NCBI GenBank assembly: GCA_934692485.1 | Contig: CAKUTX010000002.1 | Location: forward strand, 62,001-126,000 | Source of the DNA: an uncultured Candidatus Melainabacteria bacterium | GTDB lineage: Bacteria > Cyanobacteriota > Vampirovibrionia > Gastranaerophilales > Gastranaerophilaceae | Reading direction: 5' to 3' | Length of the DNA stretch: 64,000 bases | Shown: piece after piece, positions 34,024 to 43,014 of the stretch | Position numbering within the stretch: position 1 is the first letter of the stretch | How the letters are laid out: every line of letters begins with the position of its first letter | Translations under genes and position numbers: made by a program | The notes under the pieces: model-generated | What the model was told of the DNA's origin: nothing | The model's input: only the letters and a program-made list of their open reading frames with translations | Databases searched by the model: none

Positions 34024-35832
34024 TTATGCTTTTTTAGCTAACGCTTTTGCGAACGACTCAGTGCTTCTTGATTGAATTTCTTCTTCAACTTTGGAGATGA
34101 ATTCATCAACGCTCATTGTGCCGACTTGTCCTATTCCTCTTGCACGAACAGCTACAGAGTTAGCTTCAGCTTCTTTATCCCCGATAACTACAACATAAGG
34201 GATTTTCTTATCTTGCAAGCTTTCTCTGATTTTGTAATTCATACTTTCAGAACGGTCGTCAAGAGTTACTCTGATACCAGCATTACGCATTTGTTTGTAT
34301 ACTTTTTCTGCATAATCAATATGTTTTTCGTTGCTGATAGGAACAATTGCCACTTGTGTTGGAGCAAGCCAAGTTGGGAATGCTCCGGCATAGTGTTCAA
34401 TCAAAATACCATGGAAACGCTCCATTGAACCGAAGATTACACGATGAAGCATTACAGGAGTTTTCATTTGACCGTCTTTATCTTGATATTTTATGTCAAA
34501 TCTTTCAGGCAAATTGAAATCTAATTGAATTGTAGCACATTGCCAAGTTCTGCCAATAGCATCTTTGACTTTAAAGTCGATTTTAGGCCCGTAGAATGCA
34601 CCATCGCCTTCGTTGATGTCATATTTCATTCCACGCTTGTCCATTGCTTCTTTCAAGCCAGCTTCTGCTCTGTCCCAATTTTCGATTTCGCCAACGTAGC
34701 TTTCAGGTCTTGTTGAAAGTTCAACCTCAAATGACATATTGAAAATTTTCATTGTATCTGCAACAAAGTCGATAATTTCATTGATTTCATCAACTAATTG
34801 TTCTGGTGTACAGAAAATGTGAGCATCATCTTGAGTAAATCCTTGTACACGAGTTAATCCTGACAAAGCTCCTGATTTCTCTTTTCTGTAAACGGTGCCC
34901 AATTCAGCCATTCTTAAAGGTAAAGAACGATAAGAGTGTCTGTTTGCTTGATAAATCAAAATGTGGAATGGACAGTTCATAGGTTTTAAGATAAATTGTT
35001 CATCACTGTCTTCTTCCTTTTGGATAAAGAACATATTTTCTCTATAATGGTCATAGTGTCCTGAAATTTCCCACAATTTAGATTTTGCAATATGAGGAGT
35101 ATTAACAATTACATAGCCACGTTTTCTGTGTTCTGTTCTCCAATAATTTTCAATTTCTTCTCTGACAACAGCAAGGTTTGGATGCCATAAAACAAGACCT
35201 CCGCCTAACTCATCTCTTGTTGAGAATAAATCAAGTTTTGCGCCCAATTTTCTGTGGTCACGTTTTTCGGCTTCTTCTATAAGATGTAAATAATCTGCCA
35301 AATCTTCTTTTGACCAAAATGCTGTTGCATAAATTCTTTGTAACATTTTATTCTTAGCATTACCTCTCCAGTAAGCACCTGCTACTTTGAGAAGTTTAAA
35401 TGCGTTTGCTTTTATATAAGATGTATTTGGAAGGTGAGGACCAGCACAAAGGTCGTTAAAAAGAACATTTCCGTCTTTGTCTTTGGTTAAGTACAAAGTA
35501 GGGTTGTCATTTCTGTGTTCTTCCAATAACTCTGCTTTGTAAATTTCACCTTCTGCTTTAAATTCTTCGATTTGTTTGTCCACATCAGGAATTACGAATT
35601 TTTCAAATGAAAGATTTTGTTTAACAATATTTTTCATTTCTTCTTCAATTTTGGCTAAATCTTCATGCGTAAAAGCATGTCCATCAGTCAAATCAAAATC
35701 GTAATAAAAACCGTTTTCTACAGCAGGGCCGATTGCTAACTTTGCAGACGGGAACAGCTTTTGAACGGCTTGAGCCATAACGTGAGATGTTGAGTGTCTT
35801 AAAATACTCAAAGTTTGTTCATTCTTTTCCAT
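34024..35832 (-). CDS. thrS: Threonyl-tRNA synthetase without TGS domain
   Basis: Class II synthetase. It begins RHSTSHVMAQAVQKLFPSAK, i.e. directly in the editing (TAAD) domain; the N-terminal TGS domain of about 60 residues in other ThrRS is missing, and the upstream region has no alternative frame for it. The editing site includes HSTSH and the D-L-C-x-G-P-H block. The catalytic core has MNCPFHILIY (zinc Cys), RVQGFTQDDAHIFC and HRVIFGSMERF, then the anticodon domain. 602 residues. AAGGA/GAAAG precede the ATG. TGS-less forms are known in cyanobacteria. Confidence 0.95.
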   Translation of the reverse strand: MEKNEQTLSILRHSTSHVMAQAVQKLFPSAKLAIGPAVENGFYYDFDLTDGHAFTHEDLAKIEEEMKNIVKQNLSFEKFVIPDVDKQIEEFKAEGEIYKAELLEEHRNDNPTLYLTKDKDGNVLFNDLCAGPHLPNTSYIKANAFKLLKVAGAYWRGNAKNKMLQRIYATAFWSKEDLADYLHLIEEAEKRDHRKLGAKLDLFSTRDELGGGLVLWHPNLAVVREEIENYWRTEHRKRGYVIVNTPHIAKSKLWEISGHYDHYRENMFFIQKEEDSDEQFILKPMNCPFHILIYQANRHSYRSLPLRMAELGTVYRKEKSGALSGLTRVQGFTQDDAHIFCTPEQLVDEINEIIDFVADTMKIFNMSFEVELSTRPESYVGEIENWDRAEAGLKEAMDKRGMKYDINEGDGAFYGPKIDFKVKDAIGRTWQCATIQLDFNLPERFDIKYQDKDGQMKTPVMLHRVIFGSMERFHGILIEHYAGAFPTWLAPTQVAIVPISNEKHIDYAEKVYKQMRNAGIRVTLDDRSESMNYKIRESLQDKKIPYVVVIGDKEAEANSVAVRARGIGQVGTMSVDEFISKVEEEIQSRSTESFAKALAKKA

Positions 35833-36058
35833 ATTTTTTTTCTTTCTATCCTTTTATAGACAGACTTCCAATATATAACAACACTTATACATTCATCTGT
35901 CCTCGGGGCGGATCCCCCATACTACAATCAAAGTTATACTACCAATATAATTAATAGGCAAGATAATTTTTAAAGATATTAAAAGCAGACAGTTAATTGA
36001 CAATCTCCGAAAAACAAGTTATAATCAAACAGAGATACAAATTTGAGAGATTGATTAT

Positions 36059-36853
36059 ATGAAGAAGTTTTTTTCAGGATTTACTCTTGCGGAAATAATG
36101 GTTTCAATGGCTATTATCGGAGTAATTGCCGCAGTAACAATTCCGGCTGTAGTTGCTAACTATCAAAAGAAAACTTTTGTAACGGCATTGCAAAAAAATT
36201 ATAATGAGCTTGAACAAAATTTATCAATATTAAGCGCAGAAAGTTATAGCAAAGGTTTTAATAGGTCGTTGCTTGTAACTGATATTAATAAGTTTGTTAC
36301 GGATTATTATAGGGTTTCAAAAAATTGTGGAACAGATACTCAACCTTGTTTTGCGTCTACGTACGGAACAATAAGCGGGGAAAACACAACTCCATCAAAT
36401 AATGTCGACTTTATGTCAGGAAGCACAGGTTCTTCGAATAGCACAGACTTTTTGGCTGGAGGTGATGTTGCGTTTTCTTGTAAAGGTGTAAGTTTTACAA
36501 CGAAAAGTGGTACGGCGATATGCTTTATAGCTGCAACAGCCCCACGTGAGGCAAATCCTGACGAAGGAATTGAAGCTTCAGCAGGAACTCCTGTTCAAGT
36601 ATTTATTGATGTTAACGGAGCAGAAGGCCCAAACATCGGTGGTAGAGATATGTTCTCGTTTTATATATACAACGATTTCAGTATTGATGATGGAAGTATC
36701 GAAAACAATACGTACATTGATTCCGCAAATGTGCGAGCAGGTAGCTCTGTTGCAACAAGAAATACTTTATTCACAAATAATTGTAAATCTTCATATATAG
36801 GCAGAGGCTGCTTTGGAAAAATTCTTAATGATAGATGGGAAATGAATTATTAA
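36059..36853 (+). CDS. Prepilin-type protein (pilin-like 1 of 2)
   Basis: 264 residues. The leader KKFFSG is followed by the cleavage site and FTLAEIMVSMAIIGVIAAVT, with Glu at +5 of the mature protein and a hydrophobic helix, as in type IV pilins and pseudopilins. A later segment VFIDVNGAEGPNIGGRDMF is shared with the next gene, and the C-terminus ends W-E-M-N-Y with two Cys nearby. GAGAG is 8 bases before the ATG. It stands as the first of a tandem pair. A PilD-type peptidase is expected but not seen in this window. pilT at 52 kb would serve retraction. Confidence 0.85.
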   Translation: MKKFFSGFTLAEIMVSMAIIGVIAAVTIPAVVANYQKKTFVTALQKNYNELEQNLSILSAESYSKGFNRSLLVTDINKFVTDYYRVSKNCGTDTQPCFASTYGTISGENTTPSNNVDFMSGSTGSSNSTDFLAGGDVAFSCKGVSFTTKSGTAICFIAATAPREANPDEGIEASAGTPVQVFIDVNGAEGPNIGGRDMFSFYIYNDFSIDDGSIENNTYIDSANVRAGSSVATRNTLFTNNCKSSYIGRGCFGKILNDRWEMNY

Positions 36854-36870
36854 AAGAAAGGAACTTTCTA

Positions 36871-37515
36871 ATGAATAAAAGGTTTGCTTTTACACTAGCA
36901 GAAATTATGGTTTCGGTCGGAATTATAGGGGTGATAGCTGCATTAACAGTGCCAACCCTTGTAGATGATTATCAAAAAAAGACTCAGGCCGTTCAATTTA
37001 GAAAAGTAGTGAATGATATAGCTACAGCTGTTGATTTGCATATGACAGAAGAAGGTAAAAATAGCTTTGATGCTACGTCTGCATATAAAGATTTAAGCAA
37101 GTTGTTTGAGGATGCAAACAAAAAACAGTTGAAAATAATAAAAACATGTGCCGCAAATTCTACTGGATGTTTTGCTTCTGAAAAATATCTTAGTATATCC
37201 GGAACTGCAGCAACTGAACTGTTTAAGTGCACTAATAAATCATATGTCCTTGCAAACTCTGCTGCGGTTTGTATGACTGGAGGGCAAACAACAAATGGTA
37301 CTGATGTTACAAAAGCTGATGTAACTGTAGTTGTTGATATAAATGGAAAAGAAAGCCCAAATATTGCAGGTAGAGATTTGTTCATGTTTTCATTGGATAG
37401 CAAAACAGGTGAACCTACTGCTTCCGGTGCAAGTGGAGATTGTACTACAAATACAACAGGCACAGGATGTTATGCTCTGTTAGTTGAGGACAATAATTGG
37501 CAAATGACTTATTAA
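36871..37515 (+). CDS. Prepilin-type protein (pilin-like 2 of 2)
   Basis: 214 residues from the ATG at 36871 (AAAGGAAC upstream; the in-frame ATG at 36835 lies inside the previous gene's end). The pilin signature is MNKRFAFTLAEIMVSVGIIG. It shares DINGKESPNIAGRDLFMF and the terminal W-Q-M-T-Y with the preceding gene, so it arose by tandem duplication, though the central parts differ. The two stops and starts are only 17 bases apart, so co-transcription is likely. A strong terminator follows. Confidence 0.85.
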   Translation: MNKRFAFTLAEIMVSVGIIGVIAALTVPTLVDDYQKKTQAVQFRKVVNDIATAVDLHMTEEGKNSFDATSAYKDLSKLFEDANKKQLKIIKTCAANSTGCFASEKYLSISGTAATELFKCTNKSYVLANSAAVCMTGGQTTNGTDVTKADVTVVVDINGKESPNIAGRDLFMFSLDSKTGEPTASGASGDCTTNTTGTGCYALLVEDNNWQMTY

Positions 37516-37556
37516 TAAAATTTTATATTAAATAAAAATTTGATAATTTTTCAGCA

Positions 37557-37599
37557 AAACCCTAAATTCCAGACAAAGTAGAAACTGGTTTTAGGGTTT
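37557..37599. terminator. Terminator-like hairpin after the pilin pair
   Basis: AAACCCTAAA (37557-37566) pairs with TTTAGGGTTT (37590-37599) with a partly paired loop; no long T-tract follows. Supports termination but is less strong than the next hairpin. Confidence 0.5.
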
Positions 37600-37626
37600 C
37601 GATTTGCTTGTTAAGGATTTATTCGT

Positions 37627-37660
37627 AAAAAAATACCCCTTTGCGGGGTAAAAATTTTTT
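37627..37660. terminator. Bidirectional terminator
   Basis: A7, TACCCC (37634-37639), TTTGC loop, GGGGTA (37645-37650), then AAAA followed by T-rich sequence. In the 343-base gap between the pilin pair and the 82-residue gene I otherwise see only two TCTCTCTTTTA copies (from 37681 and about 37702) and AT-rich promoter-like DNA. Confidence 0.65.
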
Positions 37661-37858
37661 TTAGGAAGGAATAGGAATTATCTCTCTTTTATTTAAACGT
37701 TCTCTCTTTTAATATCCTCGCTTTATGCGAACATATATATAAAGTATATACACATTATCGAATTTCACAAATAGCCCAAGTTGTTACAAAAGTTAATACT
37801 TGATTTTTATTAAACATTGAATTACAATATAAAGGTAGGAGATAGGTAGGAGTTAGGA

Positions 37859-38107
37859 ATGTTAGTTTCATCCATAGCCCGTTTTAATGCAAATAGCGCC
37901 GTAAATAATGCTGTTTTTCAATCTGCAAATAATCAAAATAATATGCAGCATGCATTTGGTGGAGAGCGTGAGTTGAGTTTGCTGAACGAGATGAATATAC
38001 GACTTCCTTTTAGTACAAAAGCTAATAAATTATTGACTTCTTTACAAAACAAGTTTTCTAGACATCATAATGAGGAAATTAAAAAAACAATTGATACGAT
38101 AGCGTAA
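37859..38107 (+). CDS. Hypothetical protein, 82 aa
   Basis: Not recognised. GTAGGAG precedes the ATG. The N-terminus is Asn/Ala-rich (ARFNANSAVNNAVFQSANNQ), followed by a charged helical part (LPFSTKANKLLTSLQNKF, HHNEEIKKTID). It ends 18 bases before the convergent MFS gene stop. Its own ribosome-binding site and codon composition support it being real. Confidence 0.5.
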   Translation: MLVSSIARFNANSAVNNAVFQSANNQNNMQHAFGGERELSLLNEMNIRLPFSTKANKLLTSLQNKFSRHHNEEIKKTIDTIA

Positions 38108-38124
38108 TCGTTTTTTTATTTGAT

Positions 38125-39303
38125 TTATTTTTCCTCAATAAATAATTCTTTAACCAAAACCGAGCATATTGCAGGAATTATAGCTACGAAAAGCAATACG
38201 TTTGTAATTCCAAAATTTTCGGCAACAAAGCCTAACATCGACATTACGATTGCAACAATTCCCCAAGAAAATCCGTTTATAAAACCAGAAATTATACTTT
38301 TATATTCGGGCAAGATATTTTGTGCCATAAGCATAGTTACAGGGGTTGCCATCATTGTGATACAGCCCATTATAACAAAGATAATCAGTGATATTGTCGG
38401 GTGAGGTCTATAAGTCAATACAAATAATATCATAAGAGGTAATGTTGAAATCATTGAAATATAAAAAACGTTTGCAGCTCCTATTTTCTTTTCAACGTAA
38501 CTGCTTATTAAAGAGCCAATACCTCCTGCAAAAATAAACAAGAATAGTGACATTCCTATGTAAAACGGCTTATATCCCATATTTTTCCACAAGAAAGGAA
38601 GCAAAATAAAACAAGATGAGTGAATCATTGTTTTTAACATTGCTATTATGTTTAAGATATTAAGTTTTCTATTAGATAAAATCTTTTTGAAAGCGGATTT
38701 GAAATCTATTTTAGAAACAGTGGGTTCTATGTTAGAAAGTTTTGGAACAAATTTAAACATAAGGAAAACCCATATAAGTCCAATACAGGTCATTATTGGC
38801 ATCTTAGGCATTCCCAAAAATTGTGTAATCGCAGATGATACAATCGGTCCACAAGAGTAACCTAACGTGCCCATTGCAACAAATATTGCCATTGATTTTC
38901 CGACATCGGAATATTTTGAAAATTTTGAGGCTAATCCTAATGCTTGTGGGTGGAAAAAACTTGAACCAATGCTGCCTATAATTATGAATAGCACCAAGAT
39001 AAACGGATTATGTGCAAGAACTGACATTGGAATAAATATTGATGATAATATTAGTCCCCAAAATATAAAAGCTCTTTTGTTTATGTTATCTGCAAAAAAG
39101 CCGAAAATTGGTTGTAACAATGACGAGAAAATATGCGAAATTGTTAGAATTATTGTTGCAATAGCCATTGAAATCCCGATTTTAGCCGCAATAAATGGCA
39201 TAATAGGATTTAAAACACCAGTGTAAATATCATTAATAAAATGTCCGCCACTAAGCCAAATAAGGGCTTTTTTATAACTTTTTTGAGGTAAATTCATATT
39301 CAT
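38125..39303 (-). CDS. Major facilitator superfamily transporter (Fsr-like)
   Basis: 392 residues, 12 predicted transmembrane segments. The start KSYKKALIWLSGGHFINDIY and repeated GxLADRxxRR-like loops (PIFGFFADNINKRAFIFWG) fit the MFS; SSFFHPQALGLASKFSKYS resembles the fosmidomycin-resistance (Fsr) group. The mid-loop and C-terminal half are complete. ATG at 39303 (or 39297). Substrate unknown; drug or metabolite efflux is possible. It is convergent with the 82-residue gene and divergent from the TadZ-like gene. Confidence 0.85.
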   Translation of the reverse strand: MNMNLPQKSYKKALIWLSGGHFINDIYTGVLNPIMPFIAAKIGISMAIATIILTISHIFSSLLQPIFGFFADNINKRAFIFWGLILSSIFIPMSVLAHNPFILVLFIIIGSIGSSFFHPQALGLASKFSKYSDVGKSMAIFVAMGTLGYSCGPIVSSAITQFLGMPKMPIMTCIGLIWVFLMFKFVPKLSNIEPTVSKIDFKSAFKKILSNRKLNILNIIAMLKTMIHSSCFILLPFLWKNMGYKPFYIGMSLFLFIFAGGIGSLISSYVEKKIGAANVFYISMISTLPLMILFVLTYRPHPTISLIIFVIMGCITMMATPVTMLMAQNILPEYKSIISGFINGFSWGIVAIVMSMLGFVAENFGITNVLLFVAIIPAICSVLVKELFIEEK

Positions 39304-39382
39304 AACAAGCTAATTTAAGCCCAAAAATAAAAAACAATCAACCCTCTTGAAATACTTCATTAAACTCAGACCCCAAAAATCG

Positions 39383-39411
39383 TTGCATAAGTGAAAGAAA
39401 TATGCTACAAT
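39383..39411 (+). promoter_or_regulatory. Promoter of the TadZ/CpaE-like gene, leaderless spacing
   Basis: TTGCAT (39383-39388), 17-base spacer, TACAAT (39406-39411), six bases, ATG at 39418. No Shine-Dalgarno. Confidence 0.6.
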
Positions 39412-39417
39412 TTTGGT

Positions 39418-40581
39418 ATGATACAAGCAATTCCGACAATCGTTATAACAGAAAGAGAAAGTTGTTCAGAACTTTTGAAAAATTATATACAAGAGTTTGA
39501 AAAATTTTCTTTTTTGGCAGCAACATCTGATTTTACAAAAGCATATAATGGAGTAAAAGAATTAGGGAAGGTGCTTGTAATTGTTGATATATCTGAATAT
39601 CAGGAACAAGCACTTAATTTTATCTCAAGAGTTACGTCAGATTTTCCAGAGTGTGAAATTATTGCATTATCAGACAAGCCAGATGTGGATTTAGTTATAA
39701 GAGCAATGAGGGTTGGGGCCGCGGAATTGCTTTCTACACCGTTAATTAGAGAAGAATTTTTTAATGTTTTAGAAAAAATACATAATGAATATACTGGTGG
39801 AAAACAAAAAAAATCGAAATGTAGAGTTATTACAATATACTCAAATAAAGGCGGAGTGGGTAAAACTTCTATTGCAACCAATTTAGCATACGAGCTTGCA
39901 AAAATAACGAAGGAAAATGTTGCGTTAATTGATTTGAACTTTCAACTTGGGGATGTTACGACATTTTTGGATTTAAAGCCTTCTTTTAATATCTCATATA
40001 TGTTGCAAAATTTGGATAAAATTAATGAAGAATTTTTACTTTCAACATTAGAAAAATATAAGAATACAAGCTTATATGTGTTGGCGGATTCCCCTTATTT
40101 TAAAGAAGTTGACAATATTCCGTCAAAAGATATCACAAAACTTTTTAATATTTTGAGAGAAACTTTTTCTTATGTTGTAGTTGATACTTCTGCTGGATTT
40201 GAAAAAAATGCTATGGTGGCATTGGAAAATTCTGATTTGATTTTTTTAACTTCCATTATAAATTTGCCATCAGTGAGAAATTGTCAAAGATGTCTTGAAT
40301 TATTTGATAAACTCGGATTTGGAGATGAAAAAGTTCAAATTTTGGTAAATCGTTATATGGAAAATGATGAGATTAAAGCCGAGGATGTTGAAGAAGTTCT
40401 AGGTAAAAAATTGTATTGGAAAATTCCAAATAATTACTTTACAATGATGTCTGCTATAAATAAGGGCGTACCTGTTTCTAATATAAATTCTGATTCTAAT
40501 GTGGCATTGAGTTACAGAAATCTTGCAATGATGGTATCAGACAGTATTTATCGCCAAAAATTAAACAAAAAGAGGTTTTAA
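39418..40581 (+). CDS. TadZ/CpaE-family pilus localisation ATPase
   Basis: 387 residues from the ATG at 39418; a GTG 27 bases upstream is possible but unsupported. A receiver-like N-terminal domain (1-120, VLVIVDIS with Asp58 in the acceptor position, then PLIREEFF) is followed by a MinD/ParA-type domain with a deviant Walker A NKGGVGKTSIATNLA (about 143-157) and DLNFQLGDVTTFLDL. These proteins place Tad pili at the cell pole or membrane. It abuts the CpaF-like gene (5 bases). No TadB/C, RcpA or Flp is adjacent. Confidence 0.85.
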   Translation: MIQAIPTIVITERESCSELLKNYIQEFEKFSFLAATSDFTKAYNGVKELGKVLVIVDISEYQEQALNFISRVTSDFPECEIIALSDKPDVDLVIRAMRVGAAELLSTPLIREEFFNVLEKIHNEYTGGKQKKSKCRVITIYSNKGGVGKTSIATNLAYELAKITKENVALIDLNFQLGDVTTFLDLKPSFNISYMLQNLDKINEEFLLSTLEKYKNTSLYVLADSPYFKEVDNIPSKDITKLFNILRETFSYVVVDTSAGFEKNAMVALENSDLIFLTSIINLPSVRNCQRCLELFDKLGFGDEKVQILVNRYMENDEIKAEDVEEVLGKKLYWKIPNNYFTMMSAINKGVPVSNINSDSNVALSYRNLAMMVSDSIYRQKLNKKRF

Positions 40582-40585
40582 ACTA

Positions 40586-41920
40586 ATGGATGAAAGTAAA
40601 CTCAGTAGCCGATTTAATAAAAAAGAAGAAAAGGTAGAGATTAATTTTCCGAAAAAATTTTCTTTTTCAAAAAATCCGCTTCCAAATATAGAAAATACTT
40701 CGGAAATTCTTCAAAAAAGCTCTAAAGAAGCTGATTTTGCTGAACTTTCTACAATTGAACCAGAAATTAAAAAAGCATTATTTGATAAAATAGATTTAAT
40801 TCCAGTATGGTTTGAATATACTCCAGAAAAACAAAAGGATTTGATAAAAAGTTTTGTTGAAAATAAACTAGAAAATGTTTTGTTAACTCAGGAAGATAAA
40901 GATAAGCTTGTTGAGGACTTGTTTTTATCAATTGCGGGTTTTGGGCCTTTAGATTATTTAATTGCTAAAGAAAATGTTTCTACAATATATGTAAACGGGA
41001 CAAATAGTGTTCATATTGAAATTGGCGGAAAAATATTAAATACGGAAATGAGGCTGACCGAAAAACAATTTAACTTTATTCTGAATAATATTACTAATTT
41101 ATCTGGAGTTAAGCCTGATAAATCTAAAAATATTTATAATTTTAGAATAAATAACCTTTATATAACTGTAATTAATAAAAATATTGCGTTAAGTGGGACA
41201 AATATTACAATAAGAAAAAATAATGCGTGTGTTTTGGATGATATATTAAATAGAAAAATGTTAAATAAAGAGATTTTTGATTTCATTATTTCATCTGTTA
41301 ATGCAAAGAAAAATATTGTAATTTCCGGTGATATAAATTCAGGGAAAACAAGTCTTTTGAATATAATTTTGAATAATTCAATTTTAGATAAACGAGCAGT
41401 GTTGTTAGAAGAATTTTCGCAAATAAATATAGAAAGTGATTTATTTATAAGGTTTGTTTTAAATAAACGAGATTTGGAATATTATCAATTATTGTCTAAT
41501 GTATTAAAGATTTCGCCTGATTATCTTGTTTCTGATATAAATGAACCAATACCTGAATTGTCGGCTGTTGGCGGCAATATTACTACGATAAGGGCGACAT
41601 CTGTTGATTCTGCTATTTCGAAATTGATTTCAGAATTTATTTCAGAAGAAAAATTGCCTGAAAAATATGCAAAGACAAAGGTTTTTACAAATTTTGATTA
41701 TATAATTCAACTAAATAATATGCCAGATGGAACAAAAAGAGTAACATCTATTGTTGAATTAACACCTGCAAGAACTGCAGCTTTATCAATAAAAACGATT
41801 ACCAAACTGGTGGGCGAACAATATATTAGTGAAATTCCACAACCGATAACATCTATCCGCGCTGACTCTTTAATTTCTCCAACAGGTTCGATGAGTTCGC
41901 GTTTTTGTTTGAAGGATTAG
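40586..41920 (+). CDS. CpaF/TadA-like secretion ATPase with changed catalytic motifs
   Basis: 444 residues. The N-terminal domain fits CpaF (ISTIYVNGTNSVHIEIGGKI appears as VSTIYVNG...). Walker A is GDINSGKTS (about 248-256) against the usual GGTGSGKT. The Walker B area reads SPDYLVSDINEP, where CpaF has RPDRIIVGEVRG, so Gly-Glu is Ser-Asp. The His-box TTIHANS is TTIRATS, losing the His. The usual TGHDG turn is absent. It probably has weak or no ATPase activity and may act with the TadZ-like neighbour as a regulator. Its 3' end overlaps the convergent membrane gene by 68 bases. Confidence 0.75.
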   Translation: MDESKLSSRFNKKEEKVEINFPKKFSFSKNPLPNIENTSEILQKSSKEADFAELSTIEPEIKKALFDKIDLIPVWFEYTPEKQKDLIKSFVENKLENVLLTQEDKDKLVEDLFLSIAGFGPLDYLIAKENVSTIYVNGTNSVHIEIGGKILNTEMRLTEKQFNFILNNITNLSGVKPDKSKNIYNFRINNLYITVINKNIALSGTNITIRKNNACVLDDILNRKMLNKEIFDFIISSVNAKKNIVISGDINSGKTSLLNIILNNSILDKRAVLLEEFSQINIESDLFIRFVLNKRDLEYYQLLSNVLKISPDYLVSDINEPIPELSAVGGNITTIRATSVDSAISKLISEFISEEKLPEKYAKTKVFTNFDYIIQLNNMPDGTKRVTSIVELTPARTAALSIKTITKLVGEQYISEIPQPITSIRADSLISPTGSMSSRFCLKD

Positions 41921-42917
41921 TAGATTTGTTGTTCATGTTATTAAAAATAACTTTCATATTGGATTCATTAATGAAGCCTTTTGAAATTTGATCAATTCCA
42001 GGGTTTATAAATCTTTTCATTATTTGTTTATCTACAAAATTGTTTATAGGATTTGCAAAAAGAAACAGTGCCGTAAAACCTCCGATGGTTTTTAATAATT
42101 TGTTTTTAAAAATTAGGGAATTTTGGTATTCCTTTAATGCGCTTCTTGTTGCCTGATAAGTATAATCTCCATTTTTAAACATTTCTTTGAAACTTGGTAA
42201 TAATTTTTTATACTTTTTATAAATAGCATTAGGAACGTGTTTTTTGTCATTATTTTTCAATGATGTAATAATATTAAATACTTGTTTTGCATTTTCTTCG
42301 GCGAAAGCCAATACTTTTGCTTTATCAGAAGAAAGAAGGTCATATCTGCGTGTAAATAGTTTATTATAAAACCTTTTGAATATGTTTTTATTTTTTATTT
42401 CATTTGCTCTCGCTTTTATTTTATTTTCAAGAGTAGTTAGTATAATTTTTTTAAATTCGGAATAGCTCTCTAACTCTGAGCCATGAGCTTGTTCTATTAT
42501 AACTTTAAAGTGTCTGTATACTGCATCTTTCGTGTTACCAGAAATTCCTAATTTGTCAAAGTGTTTGCATAATGGAGATATTGCACTTTGTGCCGCAAAA
42601 ATTACCGTCGGAAGAGCAATCAGAGAGGTCATCCCCTGAAATACTGCACGTTTAAGAGCCCTTTTCCCACTGGGATTGTAATTGTCTTTGTCGTTTTTGT
42701 ATTTGTCATAAATGTCTGCACCTAGGTACATGAATGTAGGTGCCCACAATGCGGCCCCTAATTTTGGAGCAATTTCAGATATTGCCGTACCAATTTCGTT
42801 TGAATACGACATCAAAACAGGGATTTTTTTATTCAGAGGGTCCTGATATTTGTGCTTTTTGGACTTTTTAGTTTGAGGTAAAGTTTGACTTTGCCCAAAC
42901 TGTATTTGATTAATCAA
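41853..42917 (-). CDS. Lineage-specific membrane protein, paralogue of the 61-kb gene
   Basis: 354 residues. A 40-residue charged N-terminus is followed by a conserved block (SEIAPKLGAALWAPTFMYLG, then ADIYDKYKND) and a hydrophobic helix (about 90-110), then a long helical region with SDKAKVLAFAEENAKQVFNI, and a terminal membrane segment near 285-305 (LLKTIGGFTALFLFANPINN). The gene at 60.7-61.7 kb shares the same order and many identities. Start is TTG with GGAATAAG upstream. Function unknown. Shares the CTAGC-A7 promoter element and a divergent promoter with uvrB. Confidence 0.7.
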   Translation of the reverse strand: MINQIQFGQSQTLPQTKKSKKHKYQDPLNKKIPVLMSYSNEIGTAISEIAPKLGAALWAPTFMYLGADIYDKYKNDKDNYNPSGKRALKRAVFQGMTSLIALPTVIFAAQSAISPLCKHFDKLGISGNTKDAVYRHFKVIIEQAHGSELESYSEFKKIILTTLENKIKARANEIKNKNIFKRFYNKLFTRRYDLLSSDKAKVLAFAEENAKQVFNIITSLKNNDKKHVPNAIYKKYKKLLPSFKEMFKNGDYTYQATRSALKEYQNSLIFKNKLLKTIGGFTALFLFANPINNFVDKQIMKRFINPGIDQISKGFINESNMKVIFNNMNNKSTNPSNKNANSSNLLEKLKSQRG

Positions 42918-42955
42918 TTTCTTATTCCGGTTATATTTTTATTTTATACGTAAAT

Positions 42956-42987
42956 ATTATAAGCCCGTAAAAAAATTTTTTTGCTAG
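42956..42987 (-). promoter_or_regulatory. Putative promoter with shared CTAGC-A7-T7 element
   Basis: Read leftward: CTAGC-AAAAAAA-TTTTTTT (42987-42969), then TATAAT (42961-42956) 26 bases from the element start. Overlaps the uvrB promoter on the opposite strand. Confidence 0.5.
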
Positions 42988-43008
42988 TATTTTTTATTAA
43001 TGTATAAT
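42981..43008 (+). promoter_or_regulatory. Promoter of uvrB, leaderless spacing
   Basis: TTGCTA (42981-42986), 16-base spacer, TATAAT (43003-43008), six bases to the ATG at 43015. No Shine-Dalgarno. A LexA-like box was not evident to me. Confidence 0.6.
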
Positions 43009-43014
43009 TTTATT

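Noticed and set aside
35833..36058. T-box riboswitch upstream of thrS
   Set aside because: The gap is short, shared with the divergent pilin gene, and I saw no T-box core or antiterminator pairing.
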